A DNA stretch of 64,000 bases from Desertibacillus haloalkaliphilus (GTDB lineage Bacteria > Bacillota > Bacilli > Bacillales > KJ1-10-99): the NCBI RefSeq assembly GCF_019039105.1, contig NZ_JAHPIV010000015.1, positions 46,873 through 110,872 on the forward strand. The letters are read 5' to 3'. Both the position numbers and the translations under genes were made by a program. Below the pieces are notes generated by a model that worked only from the letters and a program-made list of their open reading frames with translations, did no database searches and was not told the origin of the DNA. Of this stretch, positions 6,513 to 14,167 are shown piece by piece (positions within the stretch are counted from its first letter, which is position 1; the number at the start of each line of letters is the position of its first letter).

Positions 6513-6626
6513 TTAGACATCACCCCCCTTCCTTTTAAGAATCATATCTTCAAGCATTCTCCTACCTTCTGACGTCAGGTAGACGTCCTTACTTGTTAGT
6601 AGATAGATAGCTAATTCTTTTGTCAT
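6513..6626 (-). CDS. MTKE-type small protein (copy 2)
   Basis: A 37-residue protein, MTKELAIYLLTSKDVYLTSE at its start, paralogous to the gene at 2845-2964. A GGGGGGAATC site precedes it. It is divergent from the second XRE gene and the first of a three-gene operon (MTKE, RHH-like, membrane protein). Its last bases supply the ribosome site of the next gene. Conservation between the two copies is strongest over residues 1-27. Confidence 0.7.
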   Translation of the reverse strand: MTKELAIYLLTSKDVYLTSEGRRMLEDMILKRKGGDV

Positions 6627-6674
6627 AACGGATTCCCCCCCTAGTTATTGACGTCTGTCCGACGTCTAATAAAT

Positions 6675-6701
6675 GATATGGAATACTGCTTGTCCACTAT
6701 T
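6675..6701. promoter_or_regulatory. shared intergenic motif of the XRE/MTKE unit (copy 2)
   Basis: ATATGGAATACTGCTTGTCC and the following ACTATT match the motif at 3023-3050 in the equivalent divergent intergenic region. GACGTC words flank it (6648-6668). It is the likely operator of the second XRE regulator, possibly recognised by both. Confidence 0.5.
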
Positions 6702-6780
6702 ACAAATTAATTTAGATTCAATTGAATAAAATTTGGATTCGTGGACAAACTGGTTAAAAAACTTAAGGAGGATTAGGGAG

Positions 6781-7005
6781 ATGTGGGGAATCGGAAAGCC
6801 ACGAAGTCGGTTAGGGAAGTGGATTGATAAAAAAGGTCTAGAGCAAAAGGATTTAGCTAAAGCTTCTAAAGTGAGTCAGAATACGATATCAAAAGTTTGC
6901 AATGATAAGGATTACATACCTGGTCCATCAACAATGAGAAAAATATTAAATGCTATAAGAAAAATTGACCCGAATAAGAAAATGAGTGACTTTTGGGATA
7001 TGTAA
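6781..7005 (+). CDS. XRE-family regulator, copy 2 (WGIGKPRS type)
   Basis: A 74-residue protein with AAGGAGGATTAGGGAG before ATG 6781 (an earlier in-frame start at 6733 lacks a site). GIGKPRSRLGKWIDK is followed by a helix-turn-helix (LEQKDLAKASKVSQNTISKV) and the shared DFWDM ending. Paralogue of 3143-3367. Unlike copy 1 no basic peptide gene follows it. It probably represses the divergent MTKE operon. Confidence 0.85.
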   Translation: MWGIGKPRSRLGKWIDKKGLEQKDLAKASKVSQNTISKVCNDKDYIPGPSTMRKILNAIRKIDPNKKMSDFWDM

Positions 7006-7073
7006 AGATTCGCTCGGTCAGAATCGTTGCGTTAGGTGATAAACCCTAGAAATCCATTTATAGTTTTGTCATT

Positions 7074-7114
7074 AAGTAACAAGCACAGCCCCCATGTAGC
7101 TGTGCTTGTTACTT
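7074..7114. terminator. bidirectional hairpin between XRE copy 2 and the truncated repressor
   Basis: AAGTAACAAGCACAGC (7074-7089) and GCTGTGCTTGTTACTT (7099-7114) pair perfectly over 16 bp. The T content after it is weak, but the position between two converging genes fits a shared terminator. Confidence 0.65.
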
Positions 7115-7308
7115 ATGAATGTTCCTTCTCTTGCCCCGATCTGTAATGAATATAATCGATATATTTCTTAATATCCTCAATATCCTCGTCACTCAAGCCT
7201 TTTTTGTTATAGTAACCGATGGTTGGATCAGGACGGTCGTTGTTACGTCCAAGAAGGTAATCCGTTGACACATAAAATGCATCAGCAAGGATTATGAGGT
7301 TAGGTAGG
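7113..7308 (-). pseudogene. 3' remnant of an XRE-family repressor
   Basis: On the minus strand a frame reads TLPNLIILADAFYVSTDYLL, then GRNNDRPDPTIGYYNKKGLS and DEDIEDIKKYIDYIHYR before the stop at 7113. This is the second half of Cro/C1-type repressors, where such a linker and a DEDIEDIKKYIDF-like helix are typical. A stop codon lies just upstream and the HTH half is missing, with no start or ribosome site. It is a deletion relic. Confidence 0.75.
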
Positions 7309-7334
7309 GTCTAGGGTGCTAATGGTACTTAAAG

Positions 7335-7382
7335 CCAAAGTATGTATTATGTTATTAGTTAACAGGCATACTTTGTTTTTTT
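7335..7382 (+). terminator. terminator-like hairpin
   Basis: AAAGTATG (7337-7344) pairs with CATACTTT (7367-7374), followed by GTTTTTTT. The gene it once served is not evident; it may be left over from the deletion that truncated the neighbouring repressor. Confidence 0.55.
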
Positions 7383-7516
7383 ACTTTCTGCAACTCGATT
7401 TTTTGTAACTCCTTTGGATTCACTCCCTATATGTGAAGTTAAAAATTGTCTGCGTACCATTATTCTTATTTACTTTCTTTATCTACGTCTCGTCATGATG
7501 TAGATTGTATCCTACA

Positions 7517-8620
7517 TTATCTTTTCCTACGTTTACCTAATTGTTCGGCAGCCTTTCGCGCTTTTTCTCTGCTAGTATTTATATAGAGTAATGACGTCTC
7601 AGGTGAAGTATGTCCTAGTTGTGTCATAACCAATGGAATATCACCCGTTTGTTCAGCTAGATTGGTAGCATACGTATGACGAAGTTTATGGGCTGACATC
7701 CGTTTATCATAGGATTCGGTATACTTCTCAACGATCTTTTGAATAGCACGATTTGAGAGGGGAGAGTAACCATTTTTCCCTTTTGTAACAAAAACATAAG
7801 CATTTGGATCATCATCAGCTTGATAACGCTCACTTCGAATAGCAAGATAGGCATCTAGATCATTTAAAGATTCCGGGGTTACGGCAACGGAATCTTTTTT
7901 ATTCCCTTTACGGATCACACTAATTTCACCGCCTTTAACATCGATATCCCCGATCTTTAAGTTTGATAACTCATTTAGCCGGATACCTGAGCCTAAAAAT
8001 AAAGAGAGAATGGTGAAATCACGCTCTTTATCACGTTTGTAATATCTTAATTGACCTTTAGAAAGGGTATTTTCATATTCATGTTGAACGTAATGAAGGA
8101 AATCGTTGTCTGCGTTGTCTATAAAGATTTTATCTGTGATGTTTTTTGCACGTTCGTTTAGGGTTTCTGATACTTTTTTCACTTGGATTTTTTGCATCAC
8201 ATTTCGATGAAAGTAAGGTTCATGATGTTCATTTTCCGCTTCAACGGTTAAATACTTAAAAAGGCTGCGTAGAGCTGATTTCATTCGATTAACCGTACGT
8301 TCTTGGACTTTTTTCTGTTCATTGGTTTTCCGAGAAACGATATATTTCTTTCGTAACATCGTCTTAAAGAACGATTCAGCATCCTTTAATGATAGAGTAG
8401 CAAGTACATCAACCGGTATATCCTTTATCTGTTTTGCATCTGTTAAACCTTCAGAAATCAACCAGTTAAAAAACTCTTGATAATCTCTAGCATAACTAAA
8501 AAGGGTGAGGGGGGACCTATAATCTAACCTTGAATCCAGAAACTCAACAACATACGGGGGCATGATGTTCATTAGATTGATTAATCGCTGTTCATAATAT
8601 TCATGTTGTTTTGATGACAT
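7517..8620 (-). CDS. tyrosine recombinase (XerC/D-like)
   Basis: A 367-residue phage-integrase-family recombinase. The N-terminal SAM-like domain lies at about 20-150. The catalytic domain shows the first Arg in GSGIRLNELSNL (about 213-224), a Lys in KGNKKDSV, HKLRH for H-x-x-R, GHTSPE for the second His and the Tyr nucleophile in LLYIN. All key residues are present. An AGGTCATTAT site precedes ATG 8620. Such enzymes resolve plasmid multimers or move integrative elements; it is a plausible resolvase for the 13.5-kb segment bounded by direct repeats, which is inference. Confidence 0.9.
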   Translation of the reverse strand: MSSKQHEYYEQRLINLMNIMPPYVVEFLDSRLDYRSPLTLFSYARDYQEFFNWLISEGLTDAKQIKDIPVDVLATLSLKDAESFFKTMLRKKYIVSRKTNEQKKVQERTVNRMKSALRSLFKYLTVEAENEHHEPYFHRNVMQKIQVKKVSETLNERAKNITDKIFIDNADNDFLHYVQHEYENTLSKGQLRYYKRDKERDFTILSLFLGSGIRLNELSNLKIGDIDVKGGEISVIRKGNKKDSVAVTPESLNDLDAYLAIRSERYQADDDPNAYVFVTKGKNGYSPLSNRAIQKIVEKYTESYDKRMSAHKLRHTYATNLAEQTGDIPLVMTQLGHTSPETSLLYINTSREKARKAAEQLGKRRKR

Positions 8621-8735
8621 ATAATGACCTCCGTGATTTATTGTCCTATTTTTCGTATAATGTAATTTTTACGAACCAATGTTCGTTAGTTGAACTGAAA
8701 ACTAGTATCGCTGACAAGGAAAATCATATTGTTGA

Positions 8736-9122
8736 TTAGTCCGTTTGGTCAGGATAGAAAAGAGATTTGCGTAGAGTCACATCACGATGACGCAATGTTT
8801 CACCTTTAAAACGCAACCAAATTTCATCGTCAGCCATTACACCATGAGTTTTCCGAACAATGGCCCAACGATTGTAACTGTTTAACCCAAGAGCAGCTAA
8901 TAATTCATCCGCGTTGGCTCTTGTTTTAGGAAATACACGCCACTTTAGCCATTTTTCTAACTCATCTTTCGTAATATATCCCTCTGGATTAGGTGAAAAT
9001 TGTTTATTGAACCCTTTAATATAGTTAATCACGTAGGGATTATCACTGCCATTTGGCTTTAAATCAACACGTGCAATAACGTCATCAAATAGCATGACAT
9101 CAAATTTCATATAGTCAATCAT
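8736..9122 (-). CDS. partner of the HipA-like kinase gene, unknown function
   Basis: About 128 residues from ATG 9122, preceded by AGAAGGTG; an upstream in-frame start at 9143 would overlap the kinase gene and place the site inside the frame. It reads MIDYMKFDVMLFDDVIARVD and continues as a mixed alpha/beta protein with no motif I recognise. It follows the kinase gene by 13 bases, so the two are one operon. HipA-type kinases usually have a partner (HipB antitoxin or HipS), but this protein shows neither an HTH nor an obvious HipS pattern. Confidence 0.7.
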   Translation of the reverse strand: MIDYMKFDVMLFDDVIARVDLKPNGSDNPYVINYIKGFNKQFSPNPEGYITKDELEKWLKWRVFPKTRANADELLAALGLNSYNRWAIVRKTHGVMADDEIWLRFKGETLRHRDVTLRKSLFYPDQTD

Positions 9123-9135
9123 GAAAACACCTTCT

Positions 9136-9852
9136 TTAATCAATGATTAATCGTTGCAAATGAACATCGCGTAATTGTGATAAGACAACATCTTTCGCTC
9201 TACCTAAATCGTAGGGAACGTCTTCTAAATCTTTAAGAAGTGCCGATCGCTTAATAAAAGGCTCCCCTTGATATAAATCAAGTTGCTTTGTAAAAGAAGA
9301 ATTGAAAGGCTTTGATTTTACTTTTCTTTTTAAAATGCTCATAGGTTTGTTAAGAGGGTAATCTTTTATGTCCGATAATAAACTTAACCCATGATCAAAT
9401 ATTGGAGCCAACTGCCAAGTTTCCTTTAAAGGGTCAAATAGCAACAGAATGTTATTCGTATGGCGATCTTCATTTAAAATAAATGCATCAAAAGCTAACA
9501 TTTGTGCCACCTGATGAGAAACATTTACCCCCGTGAAATCGTGTATTTTATCCATAATGGCGTTAAATTTATCAGCTGTGGAGTAGCGTACATTGGTTAA
9601 AATTTCATCCGTTGTTTCAAAATGTGCTTCAAATAAGCGTTCAAGAGTGACTTCTTGTAAAGAACCACGGAAATCTTTTGAATAGCAGCCTTCTGTCCAA
9701 GTACCATCATGCTTTTCAATCAAACAAGGTGTGTAAGATACAAAAGAATTCTTTGGTAACGTTGAATTCTTTAAAATAAGAAAAGACACATATTCGGCCA
9801 TATTTTCGTATCCACGCGTATTCTCTTTAATCCATTTATTATTGACTACCAT
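9136..9852 (-). CDS. HipA-like Ser/Thr protein kinase
   Basis: A 238-residue protein with HipA C-domain features: a catalytic loop DAFILNEDRHTNNILLL (about 127-143), where D and N correspond to the catalytic Asp and Asn, and a metal-binding APIFDHGLSLL (about 153-163) in place of DFG. HipA toxins phosphorylate translation factors or tRNA synthetases. The protein is short: the N-terminal lobe is minimal, and the ATG overlaps the stop of a small upstream frame (ATGGTAG) that may encode missing N-terminal sequence. It is followed by a 128-residue partner gene. Kinase fold is confident; target and toxin role are inferred. Confidence 0.8.
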   Translation of the reverse strand: MVVNNKWIKENTRGYENMAEYVSFLILKNSTLPKNSFVSYTPCLIEKHDGTWTEGCYSKDFRGSLQEVTLERLFEAHFETTDEILTNVRYSTADKFNAIMDKIHDFTGVNVSHQVAQMLAFDAFILNEDRHTNNILLLFDPLKETWQLAPIFDHGLSLLSDIKDYPLNKPMSILKRKVKSKPFNSSFTKQLDLYQGEPFIKRSALLKDLEDVPYDLGRAKDVVLSQLRDVHLQRLIID

Positions 9853-9944
9853 TTAGATTGGTCACCTTTACTTGATGTACTAACGATAGCCTTAGCATCT
9901 TGGGGGATTTGTATTTTTTCGATTTGTCCTTCCAAACTCCTCAC
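9846..9944 (-). CDS. short frame overlapping the HipA-like start
   Basis: From GTG 9944 a 32-residue frame (ending STSSKGDQSKW) stops at TAG 9846-9848 inside the kinase start ATGGTAG. Read across the frame boundary, SKGDQSKW joins to VVNNKWIKENTRGYENMAE, which looks like a natural N terminus of a CtkA/HipA-type kinase. So this is either a coupled leader peptide or the 5' part of the kinase gene separated by a frameshift. No ribosome site is visible ahead of the GTG. Confidence 0.35.
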   Translation of the reverse strand: MRSLEGQIEKIQIPQDAKAIVSTSSKGDQSKW

Positions 9945-10421
9945 CTCATTGACAAGATCAATATTAGAAAGTTATTTATTAAAAAAAGCAACCTTTTATT
10001 TTTAAAAGCACTAGTCTTCAGTATTTTAGCTGCTTTTATTGTATCATATATTAAATAACTATTATTCATAAAATAAGTATTATACGAAAAATACTTACAC
10101 TGTTCATGATAAATCAATAGTCTGCTGACAGTTATTGTTGAGAATTCACTCCCACCCTATCTCAGAGCCATGACCTTCTTTCATTTTTAAAGTAGGTACG
10201 ACTTTATTCATTAAGTGTATCCTAGTTTGATTAAAAGCTTTTCTTCAACACTTATAAACTAGCCCATAATAAAACCAACACTTTGAAAGAGATTGATCAG
10301 AATGTTGGTTTTCTTTTTATTACAGGGTCTTATAGAGATTGATATTTTTAATGTATTGTTTCATTAAACGCTCCCATTAATTTAAGTACATTGCTTCATA
10401 AATACCTTATTAAATTAATAA
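9945..10421. other. gene-free AT-rich stretch with one terminator (10271-10318)
   Basis: No convincing frame is present on either strand. AAAACCAACA (10271-10280) pairs with TGTTGGTTTT (10303-10312) and is followed by CTTTTT, a plus-strand terminator whose gene is absent. It may be the scar of a lost gene. Confidence 0.5.
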
Positions 10422-10832
10422 CTAGCTATCAATAACAATGGATAATTTATAGTTGGCGTACTCGTTTAATTCCTCTAAAAATTGATTCATCCGTTCATTG
10501 GATGGAAACTTACATTCTAGAAGATAACAACCATCTCCACTGATCTTATAGTTACGAACAAGATATTGTTCCTGCATTTTAACGAATGATAAATATGGCT
10601 GATGGTTAGTACTTTGTATAATAATCGTTAGAAAAGCATGTATATAAAATCCCAATTTAACTTGGTTAACTTTAATGGAATAACCCTCAATAACTCCTTG
10701 ATCCTCTAATTTCGCCACTCTAGTTGAAACAGCTGGCCCAGTCAAATGAACTTTCTCACCTAATTCTTTCATCGTGAGCCGACTGTTCTTGGATAGTTCA
10801 TGTAAGATCTTTCTGTCCGTGTTATCTAACAT
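10422..10832 (-). CDS. Lrp/AsnC-family transcriptional regulator
   Basis: A 136-residue protein with the classic MLDNTDRKILHELSKNSRLT opening, an AsnC-type wHTH (MKELGEKVHLTGPAVSTRVAK) and a C-terminal ligand/oligomer (RAM-like) domain from about residue 65. It is slightly shorter than most members but complete. It is divergent from the UlaG-like hydrolase gene, so it probably regulates that gene and itself from the 130-base shared intergenic region. The effector is unknown. Confidence 0.9.
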   Translation of the reverse strand: MLDNTDRKILHELSKNSRLTMKELGEKVHLTGPAVSTRVAKLEDQGVIEGYSIKVNQVKLGFYIHAFLTIIIQSTNHQPYLSFVKMQEQYLVRNYKISGDGCYLLECKFPSNERMNQFLEELNEYANYKLSIVIDS

Positions 10833-10962
10833 TTTCTTTAACTCCTTTCATTAATAAAGTCAAAAGGAAAAAAGACTTTATTTAACCTGTGTATCAGTTA
10901 ATGGGTCATAGTTTAGAATATACATTGTACTAAGGAATTTTTAAAGAAACGGAGTTTTAAAT

Positions 10963-11742
10963 ATGAATATACAGCTAATTCGAAATGCGACAATGGTCGT
11001 TGAATACGCAGGGAAAAAGTTTTTAATCGATCCAATGTTAGCCGAAAAAGGGACTTTGCCTGCTTTTGGACCTGCAGTGGGCTTACCTGAAGCACCAAGA
11101 CAAGATGAGAACAATCCTTTGATAAGCTTGCCTACATCCATTGAAAATATTATTCAAGATATTGATGCGGTCACCGTCACTCATCTACATCCTGATCACT
11201 GGGATAAGGCAGCTATAGAAGCATTGCCAAAAGACATTAAACTATTTTCCCAAAATGAAGAAGATGCGACAGAAATACGCAACGTAGGTTTCCAAAATGT
11301 CGAGGTTTTACAAGAGGATACCGTTTTTAAAGATATCCAACTGATTAAAACAAAAGGCGAGCATGGCAGAGGCGAAATCTTAAAAGCAGCTGGTCAAGTG
11401 TGTGGGGTTGTTTTTAAACACTCATCGGAGAAAACATTATATGCTGCTGGAGATACGGTTTGGTATGATGCCGTTCAGGAAGTAATTAGCACACATAAGC
11501 CTGAAATTATTGTCGTAAATGCTGGAGATAATCAATTCTTAGTAGGTGGTTCTTTAGTAATGGGGAAAGAAGATGTATATGAAGTGTACAAGGCTACTCC
11601 TGATGCAAAAATTATTGCCGTTCACATGGAAGCTGTGAATCATTGGACATTATCACGAGAAGAATTAAAAGGCTTTGCTAACGAAAAAGGGATCTCCTCT
11701 AATATTTTAGTTCCGGATGACGGTGAGTCTTACAAATTTTAA
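10963..11742 (+). CDS. UlaG-like metallo-beta-lactamase-fold hydrolase
   Basis: A 259-residue MBL-fold protein. It opens MNIQLIRNATMVVEYAGKKF with the LIDPML strand typical of UlaG-like enzymes, carries the metal motif THLHPDHWD (about 75-83), GEHGRG, AAGDTVW with the bridging Asp (about 165) and a late HMEAVNHW. Members cleave lactones or phosphoesters or are uncharacterised. It is divergent from an Lrp regulator and followed at once by an NTF2-like frame. The substrate is not evident. GGAG-type site (ACGGAG) upstream of ATG 10963. Confidence 0.88.
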   Translation: MNIQLIRNATMVVEYAGKKFLIDPMLAEKGTLPAFGPAVGLPEAPRQDENNPLISLPTSIENIIQDIDAVTVTHLHPDHWDKAAIEALPKDIKLFSQNEEDATEIRNVGFQNVEVLQEDTVFKDIQLIKTKGEHGRGEILKAAGQVCGVVFKHSSEKTLYAAGDTVWYDAVQEVISTHKPEIIVVNAGDNQFLVGGSLVMGKEDVYEVYKATPDAKIIAVHMEAVNHWTLSREELKGFANEKGISSNILVPDDGESYKF

Positions 11743-11763
11743 GAGAAGAGCCATAAAGGAGCG

Positions 11764-12177
11764 ATTATTATTTCCGTTGAAGCGAATAAAGAATTAGTTC
11801 GTCGTTTTTATGAGGCGATTGAACAAGAAGACTATGAGGCTCTACATGAATTTTGCTATCAAGACTTTGTTTTTTTCCCGCAAATTGATACGCCGTTTCC
11901 TGGTGTAGAAGGTCTAGTCGAATCAGAAAAGAAAAACTTTGATGCGTTTCCAGACTTTAAAATGCCAATCAAAGCAATATTAGCTGAAGGCGATCAAGTA
12001 GCCGTTTATTTTATTTTTGAAGGTACTCACACTGGCATCCCATTTTTGGGTGTTCCCGCAACGGGAAAAGCGGTTAGATTTTCTCTTATGATGCTATTAC
12101 GAATTGCTGATAGCAAGATTATTGAGAAACGATCACATGTTGATGTGCATGACATTCTTCGCCAGCTTAATGCTTAA
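11764..12177 (+). CDS. SnoaL/NTF2-like protein with no standard start codon
   Basis: The frame reads ...SVEANKELVRRFYEAIEQED, then YEALHEFCYQDFVFFP, GVEGLVESEKKNFDAFPDFK and a C terminus ending DVHDILRQLNA. This is a complete SnoaL-like (ester cyclase/NTF2 fold) protein of about 137 residues. AAAGGAG at 11756-11762 is followed not by ATG but by ATT ATT ATT (11764-11772). The only in-frame ATG, at 11962, would remove half the fold. So it starts at ATT (rare but known, as in infC) or has lost its start and is a recent pseudogene. It lies 21 bases after the hydrolase stop in the same frame. Confidence 0.65.
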   Translation: MIISVEANKELVRRFYEAIEQEDYEALHEFCYQDFVFFPQIDTPFPGVEGLVESEKKNFDAFPDFKMPIKAILAEGDQVAVYFIFEGTHTGIPFLGVPATGKAVRFSLMMLLRIADSKIIEKRSHVDVHDILRQLNA

Positions 12178-12261
12178 TTCATTAATAGATAAAACTGTGT
12201 GATAGACAAAAAAGAACCTTGTTGTTAAATATATATAAGGATAATTAGTTACTGATAAATC

Positions 12262-12310
12262 AAGCCTGTATCAATGATTACTTTGGTAATCCACGATACA
12301 GGCTTTTTTT
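12262..12310 (+). terminator. terminator after the NTF2-like gene
   Basis: AAGCCTGTATC (12262-12272) pairs with GATACAGGCTT (12295-12305) and is followed by a T tract. Confidence 0.8.
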
Positions 12311-12357
12311 CAAAACTTGTTCTTCAACTAACGCATCCGTTAATTGAATGCAGGTTT

Positions 12358-12573
12358 TTAATGTAGTCCATATTTTAATATCTGATGTCTGATAACCTCG
12401 TTGCCAAATGTGAACCATAATAAAAGCAATAAAACTATAATGCCCATCACCAAACTAAACCAAGCAAAGTATTTATTTTCCTTATTTATTAAGGGGTATA
12501 GAACAATTAGCAATGTCCCAAAAGCAAGAGTAATCACAACGGAAAGTTGCCCTGTCAATGTTTCAAAAACCAT
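12358..12573 (-). CDS. small membrane protein with two membrane segments
   Basis: A 71-residue protein with GGGAGGG six bases before ATG 12573. Two hydrophobic spans (SVVITLAFGTLLIVLYPLI and WFSLVMGIIVLLLLLWF) are joined by a short charged loop NKENKYF. No family is recognised. It stands alone between terminator-bounded neighbours. Confidence 0.65.
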   Translation of the reverse strand: MVFETLTGQLSVVITLAFGTLLIVLYPLINKENKYFAWFSLVMGIIVLLLLLWFTFGNEVIRHQILKYGLH

Positions 12574-12815
12574 ACAATCCCTCCCACTTCAAACAACCCG
12601 AAGGGTGTTAAGTGGTGAGTAGTTCAATATCATAGATTTCACCTTATTCTTTTACATATACTTAAATTATTCAGGAAGTTCGGGCGTCTTTATGCTGTGA
12701 ATAATCAGTAAGATAATTATCGTGGGGCGTCCCATTACTAATGAATGATTTATTTTTTTACTTTAATTTATTAACTAACAATTCTAGTTCATTCAATTAA
12801 CTCATTTGACAAAAT

Positions 12816-12874
12816 CGATTTCCCACAGGAGTCCACAACGACGGAGAGGTTTGGCACCTCGATGTCATCTCAAC
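12816..12874 (+). other. segment resembling the 23S rRNA peptidyl-transferase region
   Basis: About 60 bases, including GAGTCCACA, CGACGG, GAGGTTTGGCACCTCGATGT and CTCA-CGCAT, match from memory the conserved domain V stretch of Bacillus 23S rRNA (roughly E. coli positions 2455-2525), with about eight differences in 61 positions. Neither side continues into rRNA. It ends a few bases before the stop of the convergent Abi_2-type gene. Stem positions equivalent to helix 89 are not kept paired, so an intact rRNA-like fold is doubtful. It may be an rRNA relic, an RNA decoy or, on the minus strand, an antisense 3' UTR. Confidence 0.55.
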
Positions 12875-12882
12875 GCATTTCC

Positions 12883-13790
12883 TCAAAATAGTTTTTGCTT
12901 ATTAATTTCTAACAGCAACTCATTCCAATTTGTCGGAAAACCAATATGTAGAAATTCAATATCATCTTCGTATGCATGGATTAGAGTTTCTAAATCGTTA
13001 ACAAATCTACTGCCATCTGTCTTTGTCAATAAACGTTGAATAATATAAATCGCTGCGTATACCATCTTATTATCGAACTGCCTTTTCTCTTCTCTAAATA
13101 ATTTGGGCTTAAATGTAAGTTCTTTATTATATAAACGCCCATAATGAGCACAAACATTTCGGACATTCGATAATGTCTGTAACCAACTTTCTAAGTAAAA
13201 ATAAGGGACATTATAATAAGATTTAGCAATGTTTCTTTTAACATCCTCATTTAAATTTCGATATAGTTTAGAAATAAATCCGATTGGAGTAACCTCTACT
13301 GCTGCCCATATCGGTATATTTCCATCGTACTTTTTAAAATGGTGTTCGATAAAGAGTTCACCTTTTCTACTTCGTTTAATTAACCTTTCCAACTCTTCTA
13401 GAAAGTCCCGATGATATATCTCGTTAATAAAGTTCTCTTTATCTTTATAGCCAAGTACACCAAATTTATGAGCAATGTCATATGAAATATGGGTACGGAA
13501 TGCTATTTCAATGGTTTCTAAAACGCCCAACAATAGAAGCCTTAGTCGCCTATCGAACTCATATATAGATGTTAATTTATTGAATGACGAACCCTCCATA
13601 TATCGATCTTTTATCAGAGGATCTTTAAATGTTAATCCATAGGCTACTAAGCGATAATATTTAACTCTTCGCAAAAATTCTCTGCGTATTCGGAATTTTC
13701 AACATATAAATTTCTACTTTTTAATATTTCCACTTGTTTTTTAACCGTAGTGGGCTTTTTCATTTCCACTCCATTTTCTTCCGATCCCAT
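12883..13790 (-). pseudogene. Abi_2 (AbiD/AbiF-like) abortive-infection protein gene with a frameshift
   Basis: The main frame (12883-13674) encodes KYYRLVAYGLTFKDPL at its start and later NVRNVCAHYGRLYNKEL, the R-x4-6-H motif of HEPN-type Abi_2 proteins. A family N terminus is missing there. It is found in the frame from ATG 13790 (AGGAGAAAATAA site): MKKPTTVKKQVEILKSRNLY, VENSEYAENF, which then runs off. Adding one T to the run at 13673-13677 joins both into one protein of about 303 residues ending the junction as ENF-LRRVKYYRL. So the gene is broken by a one-base loss in a homopolymer, by a phase-variable tract or by a sequencing error. Abi_2 proteins abort phage infection, and some are linked to nearby structured RNAs. 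Confidence 0.8.
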
Positions 13791-13815
13791 TTATTTTCTC
13801 CTTAAAAACAAAATG

Positions 13816-13853
13816 ACCCACCTTGGTCCGCATTGTTAAGAGGCGTGGTGGGT
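13816..13853. repeat. inverted repeat upstream of the Abi-like gene
   Basis: ACCCACC (13816-13822) and GGTGGGT (13847-13853) face each other over 24 bases, between the decayed gene ending at 13901 and the Abi-like start. It could be a weak terminator for the decayed operon. Confidence 0.4.
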
Positions 13854-13900
13854 TCTGTTATTATTATAATAATACTTATTTTTATAGTAGTCAACATTAA

Positions 13901-14128
13901 CTATTCTATCATAGCGCGAAAGAGGACACCTTCCTCACGGTCAATGGTTACGATAAAGCCATTTTTTTTGATATTCTTGTTTGTCGGTGATCTGTACCGT
14001 TCCGACATCATCATAATAAGCGAAATACTCGATGAACAGTTCCTGCTTTTCTTCTAGCGTTGGATGTGGGGCATGGGTGATTTTTCTACCTTATAACCAT
14101 TAAGGTCAATTATGTTCGAATCCGACAT
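13901..14128 (-). pseudogene. small gene broken by two frameshifts, unknown product
   Basis: From ATG 14128 the frame reads MSDSNIIDLNGYKVEKSPMP and hits a stop; a shift gives HPTLEEKQELFIEYFAYYDD then VGTVQITDKQEYQ; a second shift at an A8 run gives NGFIVTIDREEGVLFRAMIE and a stop at 13901. The three pieces join into a plausible protein of about 75 residues. No family recognised. It is the third gene of a decaying operon headed by the gene at 14572-15537. Confidence 0.65.
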
Positions 14129-14167
14129 ATGTAGTACACCTTCCATTATGAATTTATAATTACTTTT

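Noticed and set aside
9990..10120. Xer/dif-like recombination site near the recombinase genes
   Set aside because: AT-rich palindromic words are present but no two 11-bp arms around a 6-8-bp core could be identified.
12806..13039. 77-residue plus-strand frame across the 23S-like segment
   Set aside because: No ribosome site; it reads partly through the complement of the Abi_2 gene.
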